This document shows positions 53,076 to 62,861 of a stretch of DNA of 64,000 nt, piece after piece. A program made the position numbers and the translations under genes. Numbering within the stretch: the first letter of the stretch is position 1; every line of letters begins with the position of its first letter. Source of the stretch: Candidatus Gastranaerophilales bacterium (GTDB taxonomy: Bacteria > Cyanobacteriota > Vampirovibrionia > Gastranaerophilales > Gastranaerophilaceae); assembly GCA_028693235.1 (NCBI GenBank), contig JAQUVW010000001.1:567106-631105 (forward strand). The letters run 5' to 3'. A model generated the notes under the pieces. The model saw only the letters and a program-made list of their open reading frames with translations. It searched no databases and was not told where the DNA came from.

Positions 53076-55518
53076 GGTTGCAAAAGCTTGCATCTAAGGC
53101 TTTTTCGCCCTGTAGACCGAAGTCTACGACATACATTTTTGCACCTGAAAGTACTTTTATATCTTTAATATGCCCGATGCCGAATTTTGAATGAAAAACT
53201 CTGTCGCCTTGGAAAAATTCTTTTATCTCAGGTTGAGGCTTTTTAGCTTTTTCTTCTTCTAATGCACGTTCTTTTGCTTTTTTTTCTTCAAGCATTCTTT
53301 TTATCGGATTATCATCAAGCAGTTTTTTTATTTTTTCTTCATCTTGAGCCTGTTTTTCGGCTTTTTTTGCTATATTAGCCTGTGCTTTAACAACCATAGC
53401 TTTGCGTTTTTGTGGAGCAACAAATCCTCTTCCGAAAGAGTTTGTTGGGGCAATACTGCCAGAAGAAGTTTCTCTTTGTGGCATTGAACGCATTTTATCA
53501 ACAGCAGCATTGAATGTTTTTCTGTGAGAACCAGACATTGACACAGCATCTGATATGTTACTTTCTATTACAGATTGCGGAATTTCTTCTAAGAACCTAC
53601 TTTGGTTATAATACCTATATTCCCCCCACATTTGACGTCTTTTTGCATGAGTTATGAACAATCTTTTTTTAGCCCTAGTGACGCCAACATACATTAACCT
53701 GCGTTCTTCCTCCATTTCTGTAAGGCTGTTTTGAGAACGACTGTGCGGGAAAATGCCTTCTTCTAAACCAGTTAAGAACACATAATCAAACTCAAGTCCT
53801 TTTGCACTATGCAAGGTCATCAATGTTAAAGTTTCAGCTTCATCGTTATAGGAGTCAATATCGCTAACAAGAGAAACCTGTGATAAAAATTCCCCCAAAT
53901 CATTGCCTTCTTCTAGTGGCTCAAAGTCTTTTGCGACATTTATTAATTCTTGCAAATTGTCGATTCGAGCTTCATTTTCAGGTGTGTCTTCGCTTCTAAG
54001 TTCAGATAAATAACCGGTTTCATCAAGAATTGTAGTTATAAATTCCGGCAAAGCGAGCATTTCCCACTTTGATTTTAAATCTTCTATAAGACCATAAAAG
54101 CCTTTCAATTTTGTCTTGATGCCATTTGAAAAGTCATCATATTCATCTATATCGGCTAATATTTTGTAGATTGACATATCCGAATCAATAGATATCTTAA
54201 TCAGTTTTTGCATAGTTGTGTCGCCGATGCTTCTTTTTGGAACATTGATAATCCTACGCAAACTTTGCGAATCGTCAGAGTTGTAAATAAGTTTTAAATA
54301 AGCGATTATGTCTTTAATTTCTTTCCTATCATAGAATTTCAATCCGCCGACTATTTTATAAGGTACGCCATTTGCAATACAAGCTTCTTCAAGAGCTCTT
54401 GATTGAGAATTTGTCCTGTATAAAAGAGCAATATGCCCTATTGATGTTTCATTTAAAAGTCTTCTGATATTTTGCATAATGTATGAGGCTTCATCTGCTT
54501 CATCTTGAGCCTCAAACAGCTGAATCATCTCACCTTTTCCAAGGTTAGAATATAAGTTTTTGCTGACACGTTGTGTGTTATTTGTGATGATTGAGTTTGC
54601 GGCAGTTAATATAGTTTCAACAGAACGGTAATTTTGCTCTAATTTAACAAGTTTTGCTTTAGGAAACGAAGACTGAAAATTAAGAATAATCCTAAAATCA
54701 GCACCACGCCAACTATATATGGATTGGTCGACATCTCCTACGACACATAAACTACGACCATTTAGCTCATCTTCAGTTTTTGCATTTGTATATATAGAGT
54801 TAATCATTTGATATTGAGAAATGTTTGTATCTTGAAACTCGTCAACCAAAATATGCTTAAATCTGTTGTGGTACTTTTCTCTTACTTCATCAGATTCTTC
54901 AAATAGTTTTACGGCGAGCATTAACATGTCGTCAAAATCCAAGGCGTTATTTAATTGAAGTTGCTTTTGATACTCAGAATATATTTCAGAATATTTTTGA
55001 GATCGATAATCACGAGCTCGACTAGCATAAGTATAGGAATCCCACATTTTGTTTTTAGCATTTGATATAGCAGCTTTAACAACTTTGGGAATGTAAACTT
55101 TTTCATCAAGATTTAGTTTTTTCAAAGCATTTTTTATGATTGCATTTGAGTCAGTTTCATCGTAAATAACGAAAGATTTATCGTATTTTTTACCACTATC
55201 AGGGTCTTTATATTTGTCGATATCAGTCCTTAAAATTCGTCCACAAATACTATGAAAAGTACCGACCCACATTTTTTTTGCTTTTTCTTCACCAACCATT
55301 TTTGACAGACGTTCAACCATTTCTTTGGCAGCCTTGTTGGTGAAAGTTACAGCTAATATCTCGTATGGAGAAACCCCAGATTGCACAAGTTGAGCAATTC
55401 TGGTTGTTAATACTTTCGTTTTTCCGCAGCCTGCACCTGCGAGTACAAGTAATGTACCCTCTGGTTCAATAACCGCCTCTTTCTGCTCCCTGTTTAATCC
55501 GTCTAAAATATTTCCCAT
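53062..55518 (-). CDS. pcrA: ATP-dependent DNA helicase PcrA/UvrD
   Basis: A superfamily 1 3'-5' helicase of 818 residues. Motif I LAGAGCGKTKVLT, motif Ia AVTFTNKAAKEM, motif II ILVDEFQDTN, motif III VGDVDQSIYSWRGAD, motif IV QNYRS, motif V TLMTLHSAKGLEFDYVF and motif VI MYVGVTRAKKRL are all present. The C-terminal 170 residues carry charged KKAEKQAQ-type stretches and a GDRVFHSKFGIGHI segment, as in PcrA tails that bind RNA polymerase. It is the PcrA rather than Rep or RecB type. Confidence 0.95.
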   Translation of the reverse strand: MGNILDGLNREQKEAVIEPEGTLLVLAGAGCGKTKVLTTRIAQLVQSGVSPYEILAVTFTNKAAKEMVERLSKMVGEEKAKKMWVGTFHSICGRILRTDIDKYKDPDSGKKYDKSFVIYDETDSNAIIKNALKKLNLDEKVYIPKVVKAAISNAKNKMWDSYTYASRARDYRSQKYSEIYSEYQKQLQLNNALDFDDMLMLAVKLFEESDEVREKYHNRFKHILVDEFQDTNISQYQMINSIYTNAKTEDELNGRSLCVVGDVDQSIYSWRGADFRIILNFQSSFPKAKLVKLEQNYRSVETILTAANSIITNNTQRVSKNLYSNLGKGEMIQLFEAQDEADEASYIMQNIRRLLNETSIGHIALLYRTNSQSRALEEACIANGVPYKIVGGLKFYDRKEIKDIIAYLKLIYNSDDSQSLRRIINVPKRSIGDTTMQKLIKISIDSDMSIYKILADIDEYDDFSNGIKTKLKGFYGLIEDLKSKWEMLALPEFITTILDETGYLSELRSEDTPENEARIDNLQELINVAKDFEPLEEGNDLGEFLSQVSLVSDIDSYNDEAETLTLMTLHSAKGLEFDYVFLTGLEEGIFPHSRSQNSLTEMEEERRLMYVGVTRAKKRLFITHAKRRQMWGEYRYYNQSRFLEEIPQSVIESNISDAVSMSGSHRKTFNAAVDKMRSMPQRETSSGSIAPTNSFGRGFVAPQKRKAMVVKAQANIAKKAEKQAQDEEKIKKLLDDNPIKRMLEEKKAKERALEEEKAKKPQPEIKEFFQGDRVFHSKFGIGHIKDIKVLSGAKMYVVDFGLQGEKALDASFCNLKKF

Positions 55519-55611
55519 TGTAGTATCTTTTATTTTTTGAAATTTGTGATATGATTACATTATACAAAAAACAAATATTTATACAAAGTGTTAGTTTATT
55601 AGGATTTGAAG

Positions 55612-56172
55612 ATGACAGACGAAAAGAAAAATGACCAATCGATAATGGTACCGCTTGACGATTTAGATAAAATTGATGAAAAAAGTGCAAATACTCTGGA
55701 TATGCTAGCTGTTGAACTCGCTACAATCCAACAATCAGCCAAGAACATTGCTATTATCGGAAGTAGAAATCTTCCTATCACGCACCAACAAATAATTGAA
55801 ATTTTAGCTTATGCACTTGTAATGCAAGGCAATACAATTGTTACAAGCGGAGGTTCATCAGGTACAAACGCTGCTGCAATCAGAGGTGCAATGAAAGCTA
55901 ACCCTGATAAATTAAGAGTCATTTTGCCTCAAACAATCGGACAACAACCTTCTGACGTTCAAGACCAATTGATTGGTGTTCCTAATATTATTGAGCACCC
56001 CGATAGAGCAATGATGACACTTGCTGACGCTAGCAGAATTTGTAACAGAGAAATTATTGACGAAGGTCAACAACTTATTTGCTTCTTATCACATACATCT
56101 GGCACTTTGCACAAAGCAATTGGACATGCGGAAGATTCTCATAAGGTTGTTACAGCTTTCTATCTTGATTAA
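55612..56172 (+). CDS. SLOG/DprA-like Rossmann protein
   Basis: The 186-residue product has a nucleotide-binding fold like DprA or the LOG/SLOG superfamily: IAIIGSRNLP, then IVTSGGSSGTNAAAIRGAM (the GG-x-x-GT motif). Also seen are RVILPQTIGQQP and a LICFLSHTSGTLHKAIGHA stretch. It is too short to be full DprA. Similar short proteins labelled recombination mediators occur in cyanobacteria, but binding a small nucleotide signal is equally possible. The ATG at 55612 with AGGATTTGAAG is chosen over the TTG at 55606. Convergent with the FAD oxidoreductase gene. Confidence 0.78.
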   Translation: MTDEKKNDQSIMVPLDDLDKIDEKSANTLDMLAVELATIQQSAKNIAIIGSRNLPITHQQIIEILAYALVMQGNTIVTSGGSSGTNAAAIRGAMKANPDKLRVILPQTIGQQPSDVQDQLIGVPNIIEHPDRAMMTLADASRICNREIIDEGQQLICFLSHTSGTLHKAIGHAEDSHKVVTAFYLD

Positions 56173-56193
56173 TGTTGTTTAATATAAACTGTT

Positions 56194-56221
56194 AAAAGGG
56201 GCTTATTTTTAAGTCTCTTTT
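56194..56221. terminator. Terminator overlapping the end of the FAD oxidoreductase gene
   Basis: AAAAGGGGCTT and AAGTCTCTTTT pair with two G-T wobbles around ATTTTT, followed by T residues on the plus strand. It serves the SLOG gene and covers the last codons of the convergent gene. Confidence 0.7.
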
Positions 56222-57465
56222 TGTTTTATATATTTTGCAATGGCTTCACCCATTGCAAAACAACACGTCTGAACTCTTAGTGCTGCTTGTGCTTTAAAGG
56301 TCGCACTAAGTGCTCTACCCGCTATGAATAAATTATCATATTTGTCTGAAATCAATGATTCTATAGGTAAAAAATAATTTCCTTTTGTAAAATGCAATGT
56401 GCTGTCGTCTTTTTTTATAGAATGTATATCTATTGGATAATCAGAAGATAAAGCAACATTGTCAAATTTTTTCTTATCAAGAAGCTCAAATTCAGTGTAA
56501 ATATGTTTGCCTTTTACCCTGTTAGACTCCCTAATACCAAGCATATCGGCAATATTTGAAATATATGCGTTTTCAAATCCTTTTAAATAAATTTTACAAA
56601 ATTCAGCCAGCCTAAATATCTGCTCTCGTCCTTTTATAGCGGCTTTTGAGAGATAATTTTCTTCGCAATCATTTATTTGAATTCTTGGACAGTTAAATGC
56701 TATGGATGAGGGCATGCCTGGGATTGTGAATAGCTGAAAATAGGCGGTATCTTCTTCTCTTAAAACACCATCTTCTACAGCTTTAGTAAATAGAGGTCTA
56801 AGGGCCCAATTTATATTAGTGTCCCAAGTATAAGCAGTGGACAAGTGGATTTGAATATCTGCTACACAGGTCGTAACATTCCTATCTGAATCGAATTTCA
56901 TTATCCAGTCTGAAAAATCTTTCAAATTGACTCCAGCCATTGTAAAACGCAGCGTAATAGCTTGATTTTCATTCTTATCTTTATTTAAAAATTCACAATT
57001 TAAACTTTGAAAAATTTTACCATTTGAAGTTGCATCTACAAGATATTTCGTTTCGGAATGTAGTGATAACATTTCTTGTGAAAAATGTAGGACAAATCGT
57101 CCATTTTTTTCTTTAGCTTTGTTAAAACTTGTTGCTAAATAAATGTCTACGCCAACATAATTGAGCATTTTGTCCAAAACTATTTTTAAAAGTTCTGGAT
57201 TAAACCACCCTTTGTTGCCATCAATATAAGTATATTGAGCACCGTAGGAGTTTGCAAATTCAATTAAATCATTGAAGAAAGTAGAATTTATGCCTAAATC
57301 GTTTGTTTTCATTGCAGGAATAACAAGCCCGGAGGTGATTGTTCCGCCTAGATGGATATTTTTTTCAACCAATAACACATGTAGACCCAATTTTGCAGCC
57401 ATATATGCAGTTGCAACCCCAGCTGTACCGCCTCCAACAACAATAACATCGTAGTAGCTTTTCAT
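56209..57465 (-). CDS. FAD-dependent oxidoreductase (FAD_oxidored family)
   Basis: The 418-residue product starts with the FAD-binding Rossmann motif DVIVVGGGTAGVATAY and LLVEKNIHLGGTI, and ends with NLFIAGRALSATFKAQAALRVQTCCFAMGEA, where the GRALS segment and the final Gly contact FAD. The PF12831-type arrangement contains enzymes of unknown substrates. AAGGACTCATA precedes the ATG. A possible 55-codon gene ends at 57465, overlapping this start (TAATG). Confidence 0.88.
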   Translation of the reverse strand: MKSYYDVIVVGGGTAGVATAYMAAKLGLHVLLVEKNIHLGGTITSGLVIPAMKTNDLGINSTFFNDLIEFANSYGAQYTYIDGNKGWFNPELLKIVLDKMLNYVGVDIYLATSFNKAKEKNGRFVLHFSQEMLSLHSETKYLVDATSNGKIFQSLNCEFLNKDKNENQAITLRFTMAGVNLKDFSDWIMKFDSDRNVTTCVADIQIHLSTAYTWDTNINWALRPLFTKAVEDGVLREEDTAYFQLFTIPGMPSSIAFNCPRIQINDCEENYLSKAAIKGREQIFRLAEFCKIYLKGFENAYISNIADMLGIRESNRVKGKHIYTEFELLDKKKFDNVALSSDYPIDIHSIKKDDSTLHFTKGNYFLPIESLISDKYDNLFIAGRALSATFKAQAALRVQTCCFAMGEAIAKYIKQKET

Positions 57466-57632
57466 TATGAGTCCTTGTTAGCAAGAATTTTCAACCTGCT
57501 TATAATTACACTTGCGTTAGGACGATGCGAGCGTTTTTCAAGGCTCAAAAGTTTTTTTTCAAAAGTGTCTAATATAGAAACTTTTTTCTTTTTTAAATTA
57601 TTTGTGAGAACCGCAGTTGTTATAAAATTCAT
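57465..57632 (-). CDS. Possible small basic protein coupled to the oxidoreductase
   Basis: A 55-codon frame with ATG at 57632 (GGATAAAAT before it) ends in TAATG, the A being the first base of the FAD gene ATG, so translational coupling is possible. The product is basic and mostly helical, with KKKKVS and RSHRPNAS. No family is recognised, and it may be chance. Confidence 0.4.
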   Translation of the reverse strand: MNFITTAVLTNNLKKKKVSILDTFEKKLLSLEKRSHRPNASVIISRLKILANKDS

Positions 57633-57647
57633 GTTTATTTTATCCAA

Positions 57648-58586
57648 TCTATATAATTTTACAAAAAAAAATTCTAAAGGGCAAGTTTTTTACAACTTAA
57701 TTCGATTAGATATATATTGATAACCTTTTAGTATGTTATCATTATGTATCGAATAGTAACAAGTTAAAATATAAACATAATTGCCCACGAAAATACAATA
57801 TCGAAAAATTATTTGCAAATGTATTACTAAAAGCCAGACACGTTTTAAAGGGCGTTACAAATACTCTGGGTACATTAAGTCATCAGATAAGGATAAAATC
57901 GATTTAAAACCATTCTGAAGCCTCTTTAATTTTTAATTAAATATATGCAGTATGCCTACAAGCTCATACGCTAAATTTTGCAGAAATTCGTCAATAAGGA
58001 TTACTTAAATAATTAAATTAAGAAATATATTCCCGTGTATTTAAAAAGACTAAAAATGCAAAACAAAAGCAAATTACAATATCTATACTAATCCTGTCTT
58101 TACAGTGGATTTTAATTCTAAAAGATATATATTGATAATATATATTATGTAAGAAGGAGCCTTTAGTATAAAAGGTAATAAAAATGTACCAGCTTTATAA
58201 TATAAATCAAGATAACTCTATTATATTATGCGTGAAAAAAAGAAATAAATTAAGACTATTTTATCTGATTACATTATTTTATTTACACCCATAATCACTA
58301 AATTAAAAAGTAGATTTAACTACAAAACAACTAATATTTCAATAATATAAAACATAACTGATATTTAAGAGAAAATTTACGAAATACGATTATAAATTTT
58401 TACTCGAGTATAATTTGTATTTGTATTCTACTTCATTAATTTTATAATATTTACACAGCTTATTTCAATTTATATTATCAATATGTATCTATTCGTATCA
58501 AATATTGCACGTTGATGTTATCAATATATACCGTTTCGAAACTTTATCTACAAAACATAATTTATATTTTATGATAAAATTTATTT
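57648..58586. other. Gene-poor AT-rich stretch with a repeated 12-mer
   Basis: These 939 bases contain no convincing gene. Short frames of 20-65 codons without starts, ribosome sites or family matches are scattered through it, for example near 57782-57918. The 12-mer ATATATTGATAA occurs at 57712-57723 and 58127-58138, and inverted (TTATCAATATAT) at 58518-58529, with a 10-base partial inverted copy at 58475-58484. The stretch borders the glycan cluster and may be a site of past insertion or decay, or a regulatory leader of the GT2 gene. Confidence 0.5.
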
Positions 58587-59405
58587 ATGAAAAAAACAAA
58601 AAATAATGAACGGAATAAACCAAAAGCAAGTATAATAGTTGCAAGTTACAACTATGAAAATTATATCAAAGAGACGCTGGACTCTTTGGTTGCACAGACT
58701 TATCGTGATTTCGAGGTCATTGTTGTAGATGATGGTTCTAAAGATAGCTCACTTAATATTATTAAGAAATATGAAGCAAAATATGACTATATTCACATTT
58801 ACACACACGAAAATGGTGCCAACAAAGGGCTTGTTGCAACCCTAAAACTAGCGTTATCAAAGGCTCAAGGGGAATATATTGCATTTTGCGAGAGTGACGA
58901 TTACTGGCGTAACGACTACTTAGACAAGAAAATAGCCCTTATTGAGAAAAATAAAAATGTTGCTATAATTGGCAATGATATTCAACTGATAGGTAATACA
59001 GACCTGAAACAGTCCTATATATCGGCTTGCAATATTACTTTTGAGGGGAGAAACAAGATAAAACTACCTGCACTACAAGATAAAGTTTTTAACCCGTTAG
59101 CCACATTTTCTGCTGTTATGGTTAAAAGGGATATATTGATGAGTTGTGATTTTGACACACCTATTCCTGCATGGCTTGATTTTTGGCTCTGGCGTCAAAT
59201 TTTAGCAGTGTATCCAGCCTATTATATCAATGAAAAAATCTCATTCTGGCGTATACACGAAAGCTACAACGCTGATGCTAATGCCGCTGAGTATTCCAAA
59301 AAGTCTGAACTATTCATTAAAGAAAGCAACAAAATTATACAAGCCAAACTCGGTCTTATTCGCTTTTTCTTCTTGAAATTCTGGGAAAAGTTCTTCACTA
59401 AATGA
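58587..59405 (+). CDS. Glycosyltransferase family 2
   Basis: A GT-A glycosyltransferase of 272 residues with ASIIVASYNYENYIKETLDSL, EVIVVDDGSKDSS, GLVATLKLALSKAQGEYIAF (read in parts) and the metal motif CESDDYW. A basic, aromatic C-terminus (FFFLKFWEKFF) may touch the membrane. The donor sugar is unknown. The ATG has no clear ribosome site. It is the only plus-strand glycosylation gene besides the radical SAM gene, and starts the glycan cluster. Confidence 0.9.
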   Translation: MKKTKNNERNKPKASIIVASYNYENYIKETLDSLVAQTYRDFEVIVVDDGSKDSSLNIIKKYEAKYDYIHIYTHENGANKGLVATLKLALSKAQGEYIAFCESDDYWRNDYLDKKIALIEKNKNVAIIGNDIQLIGNTDLKQSYISACNITFEGRNKIKLPALQDKVFNPLATFSAVMVKRDILMSCDFDTPIPAWLDFWLWRQILAVYPAYYINEKISFWRIHESYNADANAAEYSKKSELFIKESNKIIQAKLGLIRFFFLKFWEKFFTK

Positions 59406-59446
59406 AGGATTAATTTAAAAATAAGCTTTAAAACAACATAATGTCT

Positions 59447-60613
59447 TTAATCTTGTGGTAAAAAATCGTATTTCTTAAAATAAAAGTTTCTTAAATTGGA
59501 AACAAATTTCTCTTTTTGATAAGTTATATTTAGTTTTTCGAAATGCTCGTTTATTGTTTTATAATACAATTCTTTGTTTTCGTATAATTTTTTCAAATCG
59601 TTTGGCAGATTTTCAGTCATATCTGTATATGAAGAATATACATTATTGAGGTCTTTCCATTCTTTATTAGGGAAAAAATGGTCATTATACACAGCAAACC
59701 CAAGGCTATCTACATAGGCTGGTTGATTAAAATATCCATCCATTCCTTCACCAAAAGTTATTGTAAAATATGCACGTGAAATTAAATCCATATACTCAAA
59801 AAATGACATATTATTTACTGTAATAATTTTCCAATCCGGGAATTCTTTTTCTAACGATTGAACAATTTTAGACTTATTTTTATTGTCGTCAGGGGATAGC
59901 ACAATGATTTTCTCTTTTTTTTCAAATGGATATTTTTTATATAAAGTATAGTCAATCTCAACAGAAAATAAATGAGTAGGCATCTTGAATTTATTGCATA
60001 CTTCTTGAGTTGCATATCTGTCATGTGCGACTGTTTGCGTTACGTTATTGGAAATCAAATATAGTGATTTAAGTTTTTTAACTTCCGGCATATTTTCAAT
60101 ATTCTGATTCATAATATTTAATTGAACATTTTTAATTGATTTGAAAAAAATTAACTCATTTTTGTTTAATGCTTTATAAAATGACATTGCATAATAATCA
60201 GGAATATGAACAATAATTTCCTCTAAGTTTTTACAATTTTCAATTATTTGAGAAAATCTATAAATTTGTTCATTATTTGGAAACTTATCATTATAAGCAT
60301 ATGTATATTTATCATTGGGATATGTAGATAAAATACAAACAGCATCTTTATTTAATTCTCGAGAAGTTGTACATAAAGAAAAAATGCTCAAGATTCCACC
60401 ATTAATCTTTATACCACCCGGAGTCAAAAATAGAATAAGCTTTTTGGCATTTTTCAATGAATCAATATCGAAATTATTTTGTAATTCCTTTTCTTTTTCT
60501 AATTCAGCAGCTAATTTATTACAATATTCTTTATTTTTTATTGAAAATCTCATTCCACATACTTCATATTTAGTATGTTTTTCTTGAATTGTTTTTGTAT
60601 ATAATTTTACCAT
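59447..60613 (-). CDS. Uncharacterised protein, possibly GT-B glycosyltransferase-like
   Basis: The 388-residue product has no clear family match. Features that fit a GT-B fold: a first half with LILFLTPGGIKINGGIL, and a second half with IIVLSPDDNKNK, WKIITVNN and ITFGEGMDGYFNQPAY, resembling a donor-binding loop. The start at 60613 uses TGATG overlap with the aminotransferase stop and AGGAATT before it; a TTG three bases upstream is less likely. It is part of the aminotransferase unit, so a sugar-processing role is likely. Alternative: a polysaccharide pyruvyl- or acyl-transferase. Confidence 0.62.
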   Translation of the reverse strand: MVKLYTKTIQEKHTKYEVCGMRFSIKNKEYCNKLAAELEKEKELQNNFDIDSLKNAKKLILFLTPGGIKINGGILSIFSLCTTSRELNKDAVCILSTYPNDKYTYAYNDKFPNNEQIYRFSQIIENCKNLEEIIVHIPDYYAMSFYKALNKNELIFFKSIKNVQLNIMNQNIENMPEVKKLKSLYLISNNVTQTVAHDRYATQEVCNKFKMPTHLFSVEIDYTLYKKYPFEKKEKIIVLSPDDNKNKSKIVQSLEKEFPDWKIITVNNMSFFEYMDLISRAYFTITFGEGMDGYFNQPAYVDSLGFAVYNDHFFPNKEWKDLNNVYSSYTDMTENLPNDLKKLYENKELYYKTINEHFEKLNITYQKEKFVSNLRNFYFKKYDFLPQD

Positions 60614-61734
60614 CAATAATTCCTTATTTTCTCACATATTATAGCTAAAATAGGTTCGGTTAAATCTCCATAAAAAGGCAAACAAAGAACTTTATTTTTC
60701 AAATCATTAACAACTGATAAATCCGTTAATTTTACCGATAAATCATGTTTGTAACATTCATAATCAGTACAAGCAGGGTAGAAATATTTTCTTGTCATTA
60801 TATTAATAGACTTAAAATTTTCATATAACATATCTCTATCGAGAGGATAATCATCTTCAATAACGATTGGATAATATTGATAAGAATTAGTTGTATTATT
60901 AGGCATTTGGGGAATTCTGATGCCTTTGATGCCAGTTAGATTTTTATCATAAAAGTTTTTTACAATTTTTCTTTTTTCTTGTTCTTTTTTATAAATTTTT
61001 AAATTTTCAAGTCCCATTGCAGCCTGAAATTCATTCATTTTTCCATTTATACCGATAGCTTCCACAAGTTCTTCTGATTGAATGCCAAAATTTCTTAAAT
61101 TGTATATAACTTTTGACATTTCAGGATTTTTATAAGTTAAGCAGCCGCCTTCTATAGTATTAAACAGCTTTGTCGCATGGAATGAAAACATTGTAATATC
61201 GCCGAAATTTCCTATACCAACACCATCGATTTCAGTTGAAAAAGCATGAGCTGCGTCATATATCACTTTTAGATTATGTTTTTTAGCAATTTTATCAATT
61301 TTTTCTATATCACAAGGGAATCCGTAAACATGTACGGCAACAATGGCAGATGTATTCGGGGTAATCATTTTTTCAATTTTATCAGCGTCTATGGTCATTG
61401 TGTTAGGTTCAATATCACAAAACACAGGTTTTAGACCATTCCAAGCAATACAGTGAGGCGTTGCAGCGAAAGTAAAAGGGGTTGTAATAACTTCACTCTG
61501 ATATGGTAAATCTAAAGATTTTATAGCAGATAGAAGTGCAATTGTCCCATTATTGAACAGAGATACATTAGACACTTTTAGCACATTTTGCAATGATTTT
61601 TCTAAAAGATTATGTTGCTCCCCCATATTTGTGAGCCACTTTGACTCCCATATTTTTTTTAATTGTATTTCGTAATCTTCTATTTTTGGTAGCAAAGGTT
61701 GCGTTACAAATATCTTTTCTGAATTATCAGTCAT
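60613..61734 (-). CDS. DegT/DnrJ/EryC1-family sugar aminotransferase
   Basis: A PLP-dependent enzyme of 373 residues that aminates a keto-sugar nucleotide. The PLP lysine is K189 in FSFHATKLFNTIEGG; the FNNGTIALLSAIKSL segment and the IYDAAHAFSTEID stretch also match the family. It starts with AAGGTTAATTTCT before the ATG and its stop overlaps the next gene. The amino sugar is probably used in the surface glycan built by this cluster. Confidence 0.92.
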   Translation of the reverse strand: MTDNSEKIFVTQPLLPKIEDYEIQLKKIWESKWLTNMGEQHNLLEKSLQNVLKVSNVSLFNNGTIALLSAIKSLDLPYQSEVITTPFTFAATPHCIAWNGLKPVFCDIEPNTMTIDADKIEKMITPNTSAIVAVHVYGFPCDIEKIDKIAKKHNLKVIYDAAHAFSTEIDGVGIGNFGDITMFSFHATKLFNTIEGGCLTYKNPEMSKVIYNLRNFGIQSEELVEAIGINGKMNEFQAAMGLENLKIYKKEQEKRKIVKNFYDKNLTGIKGIRIPQMPNNTTNSYQYYPIVIEDDYPLDRDMLYENFKSINIMTRKYFYPACTDYECYKHDLSVKLTDLSVVNDLKNKVLCLPFYGDLTEPILAIICEKIRNY

Positions 61735-61866
61735 AGAAATTAACCTTAAATAATAACTGTAATTGTATATTCACTCTAACAGTACAAGTTTATCACAATA
61801 ATAGGCTAATACAAATTTATTTTTGTGGTAGACTTTTTTTATACTATTAAAAAGGTTAGGACTCAT

Positions 61867-62859
61867 ATGACAGCTAAATTTGAAATGCCAATAAGCAAAG
61901 ATAGAAAACCACTACATACGTTATTGCCATTAAATACACCTCTTACGGTATATATAGACCCATCAACAATTTGTAATTTTTCTTGTGCATTTTGTTATAA
62001 TAATACAGAATTTAAAAAACAAGTTGATGCTAAAATAATGAGTTGGGAATTGTTTACCAAGATTGTTGAGGATTTAAAAGAGTTTGAACAAAAAATCAAA
62101 ATGATTCATATGTATGGATATGGTGAACCTTTAATTAATAAGAATTTCCCAAAAATGGTTAAGGCTATAAAAGATGCAAATGTTGCAGAAAAAGTCGGAA
62201 TGACAACAAATGCTTCGTTATTAACCCATGAGATTTCTGATAGAATAATAGCTTCCGGCTTAGATAAAATTGAAATTTCAATTTATGGAATGAGCAATGA
62301 AAAGTATATGGAATTTTCACACCAAAACGTGCATTTCGATAAAATTGTTGAAAATATAAAATATTTGTTTGATAACAGAAAAAATTGCCATATTCATGTA
62401 AAAATCAATGGGGATTATTTTACACAAGAAGAAAAAGAATTATTTAAAAACATATTTGAAAATTCTTGCGATTCAATGCATATAGACAACGCCGCAAACA
62501 TTTGGCCCGGAATTGACCTCAACGATAAAATTAAAACCGAAACAAGCTCTGTTTACGGAAAAAACGACACTAAAATTGCAAAAATATGTCCGGATGTCTT
62601 CTATAAACTTATGATAAATTCTAACGGAAATGTTGGAGTTTGTTGTGTTGACTACCTACAAAAAGTTTATATGGGAAATGTAAAGGATAAAAGTTTAAAA
62701 GAAATATGGAATTCAAATGAACTCAGAGAGTTAAGATTGGCACATTTGAATGAAAATCTTAAACAATATCCGATATGTTCTATCTGTAATTATCCGTCCT
62801 GTGCCAGTACAGTTTCTGTAGATGAATACAAGCAAGAATTAATAGCAAAATATCAATAA
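61867..62859 (+). CDS. Radical SAM/SPASM protein of the glycan cluster
   Basis: The 330-residue product has the radical SAM motif CNFSCAFC near residue 30, then YGYGEPLINKNFPKMV (GGEP-like), and a C-terminal SPASM-like region with CPDVFYKLMINSNGNVGVCC and CSICNYPSC, for one or two more Fe-S clusters. Members beside sugar aminotransferases and glycosyltransferases often modify sugars or peptides. The substrate here is unknown. The ATG at 61867, with AGGACTCAT before it, is preferred over the TTG/GTG-type start at 61825. Confidence 0.85.
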   Translation: MTAKFEMPISKDRKPLHTLLPLNTPLTVYIDPSTICNFSCAFCYNNTEFKKQVDAKIMSWELFTKIVEDLKEFEQKIKMIHMYGYGEPLINKNFPKMVKAIKDANVAEKVGMTTNASLLTHEISDRIIASGLDKIEISIYGMSNEKYMEFSHQNVHFDKIVENIKYLFDNRKNCHIHVKINGDYFTQEEKELFKNIFENSCDSMHIDNAANIWPGIDLNDKIKTETSSVYGKNDTKIAKICPDVFYKLMINSNGNVGVCCVDYLQKVYMGNVKDKSLKEIWNSNELRELRLAHLNENLKQYPICSICNYPSCASTVSVDEYKQELIAKYQ

Positions 62860-62861
62860 AT

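Noticed and set aside
57782..57918. Possible 45-codon frame containing RFKGRYKYSGY
   Set aside because: Only a TTG start and no ribosome site; the F-K-G match is tempting but too short to count as support for the tag.
58184..58291. 35-codon frame in the gene-poor stretch
   Set aside because: It has an ATG, but no ribosome site at the right distance, AT-driven composition and no recognisable pattern.
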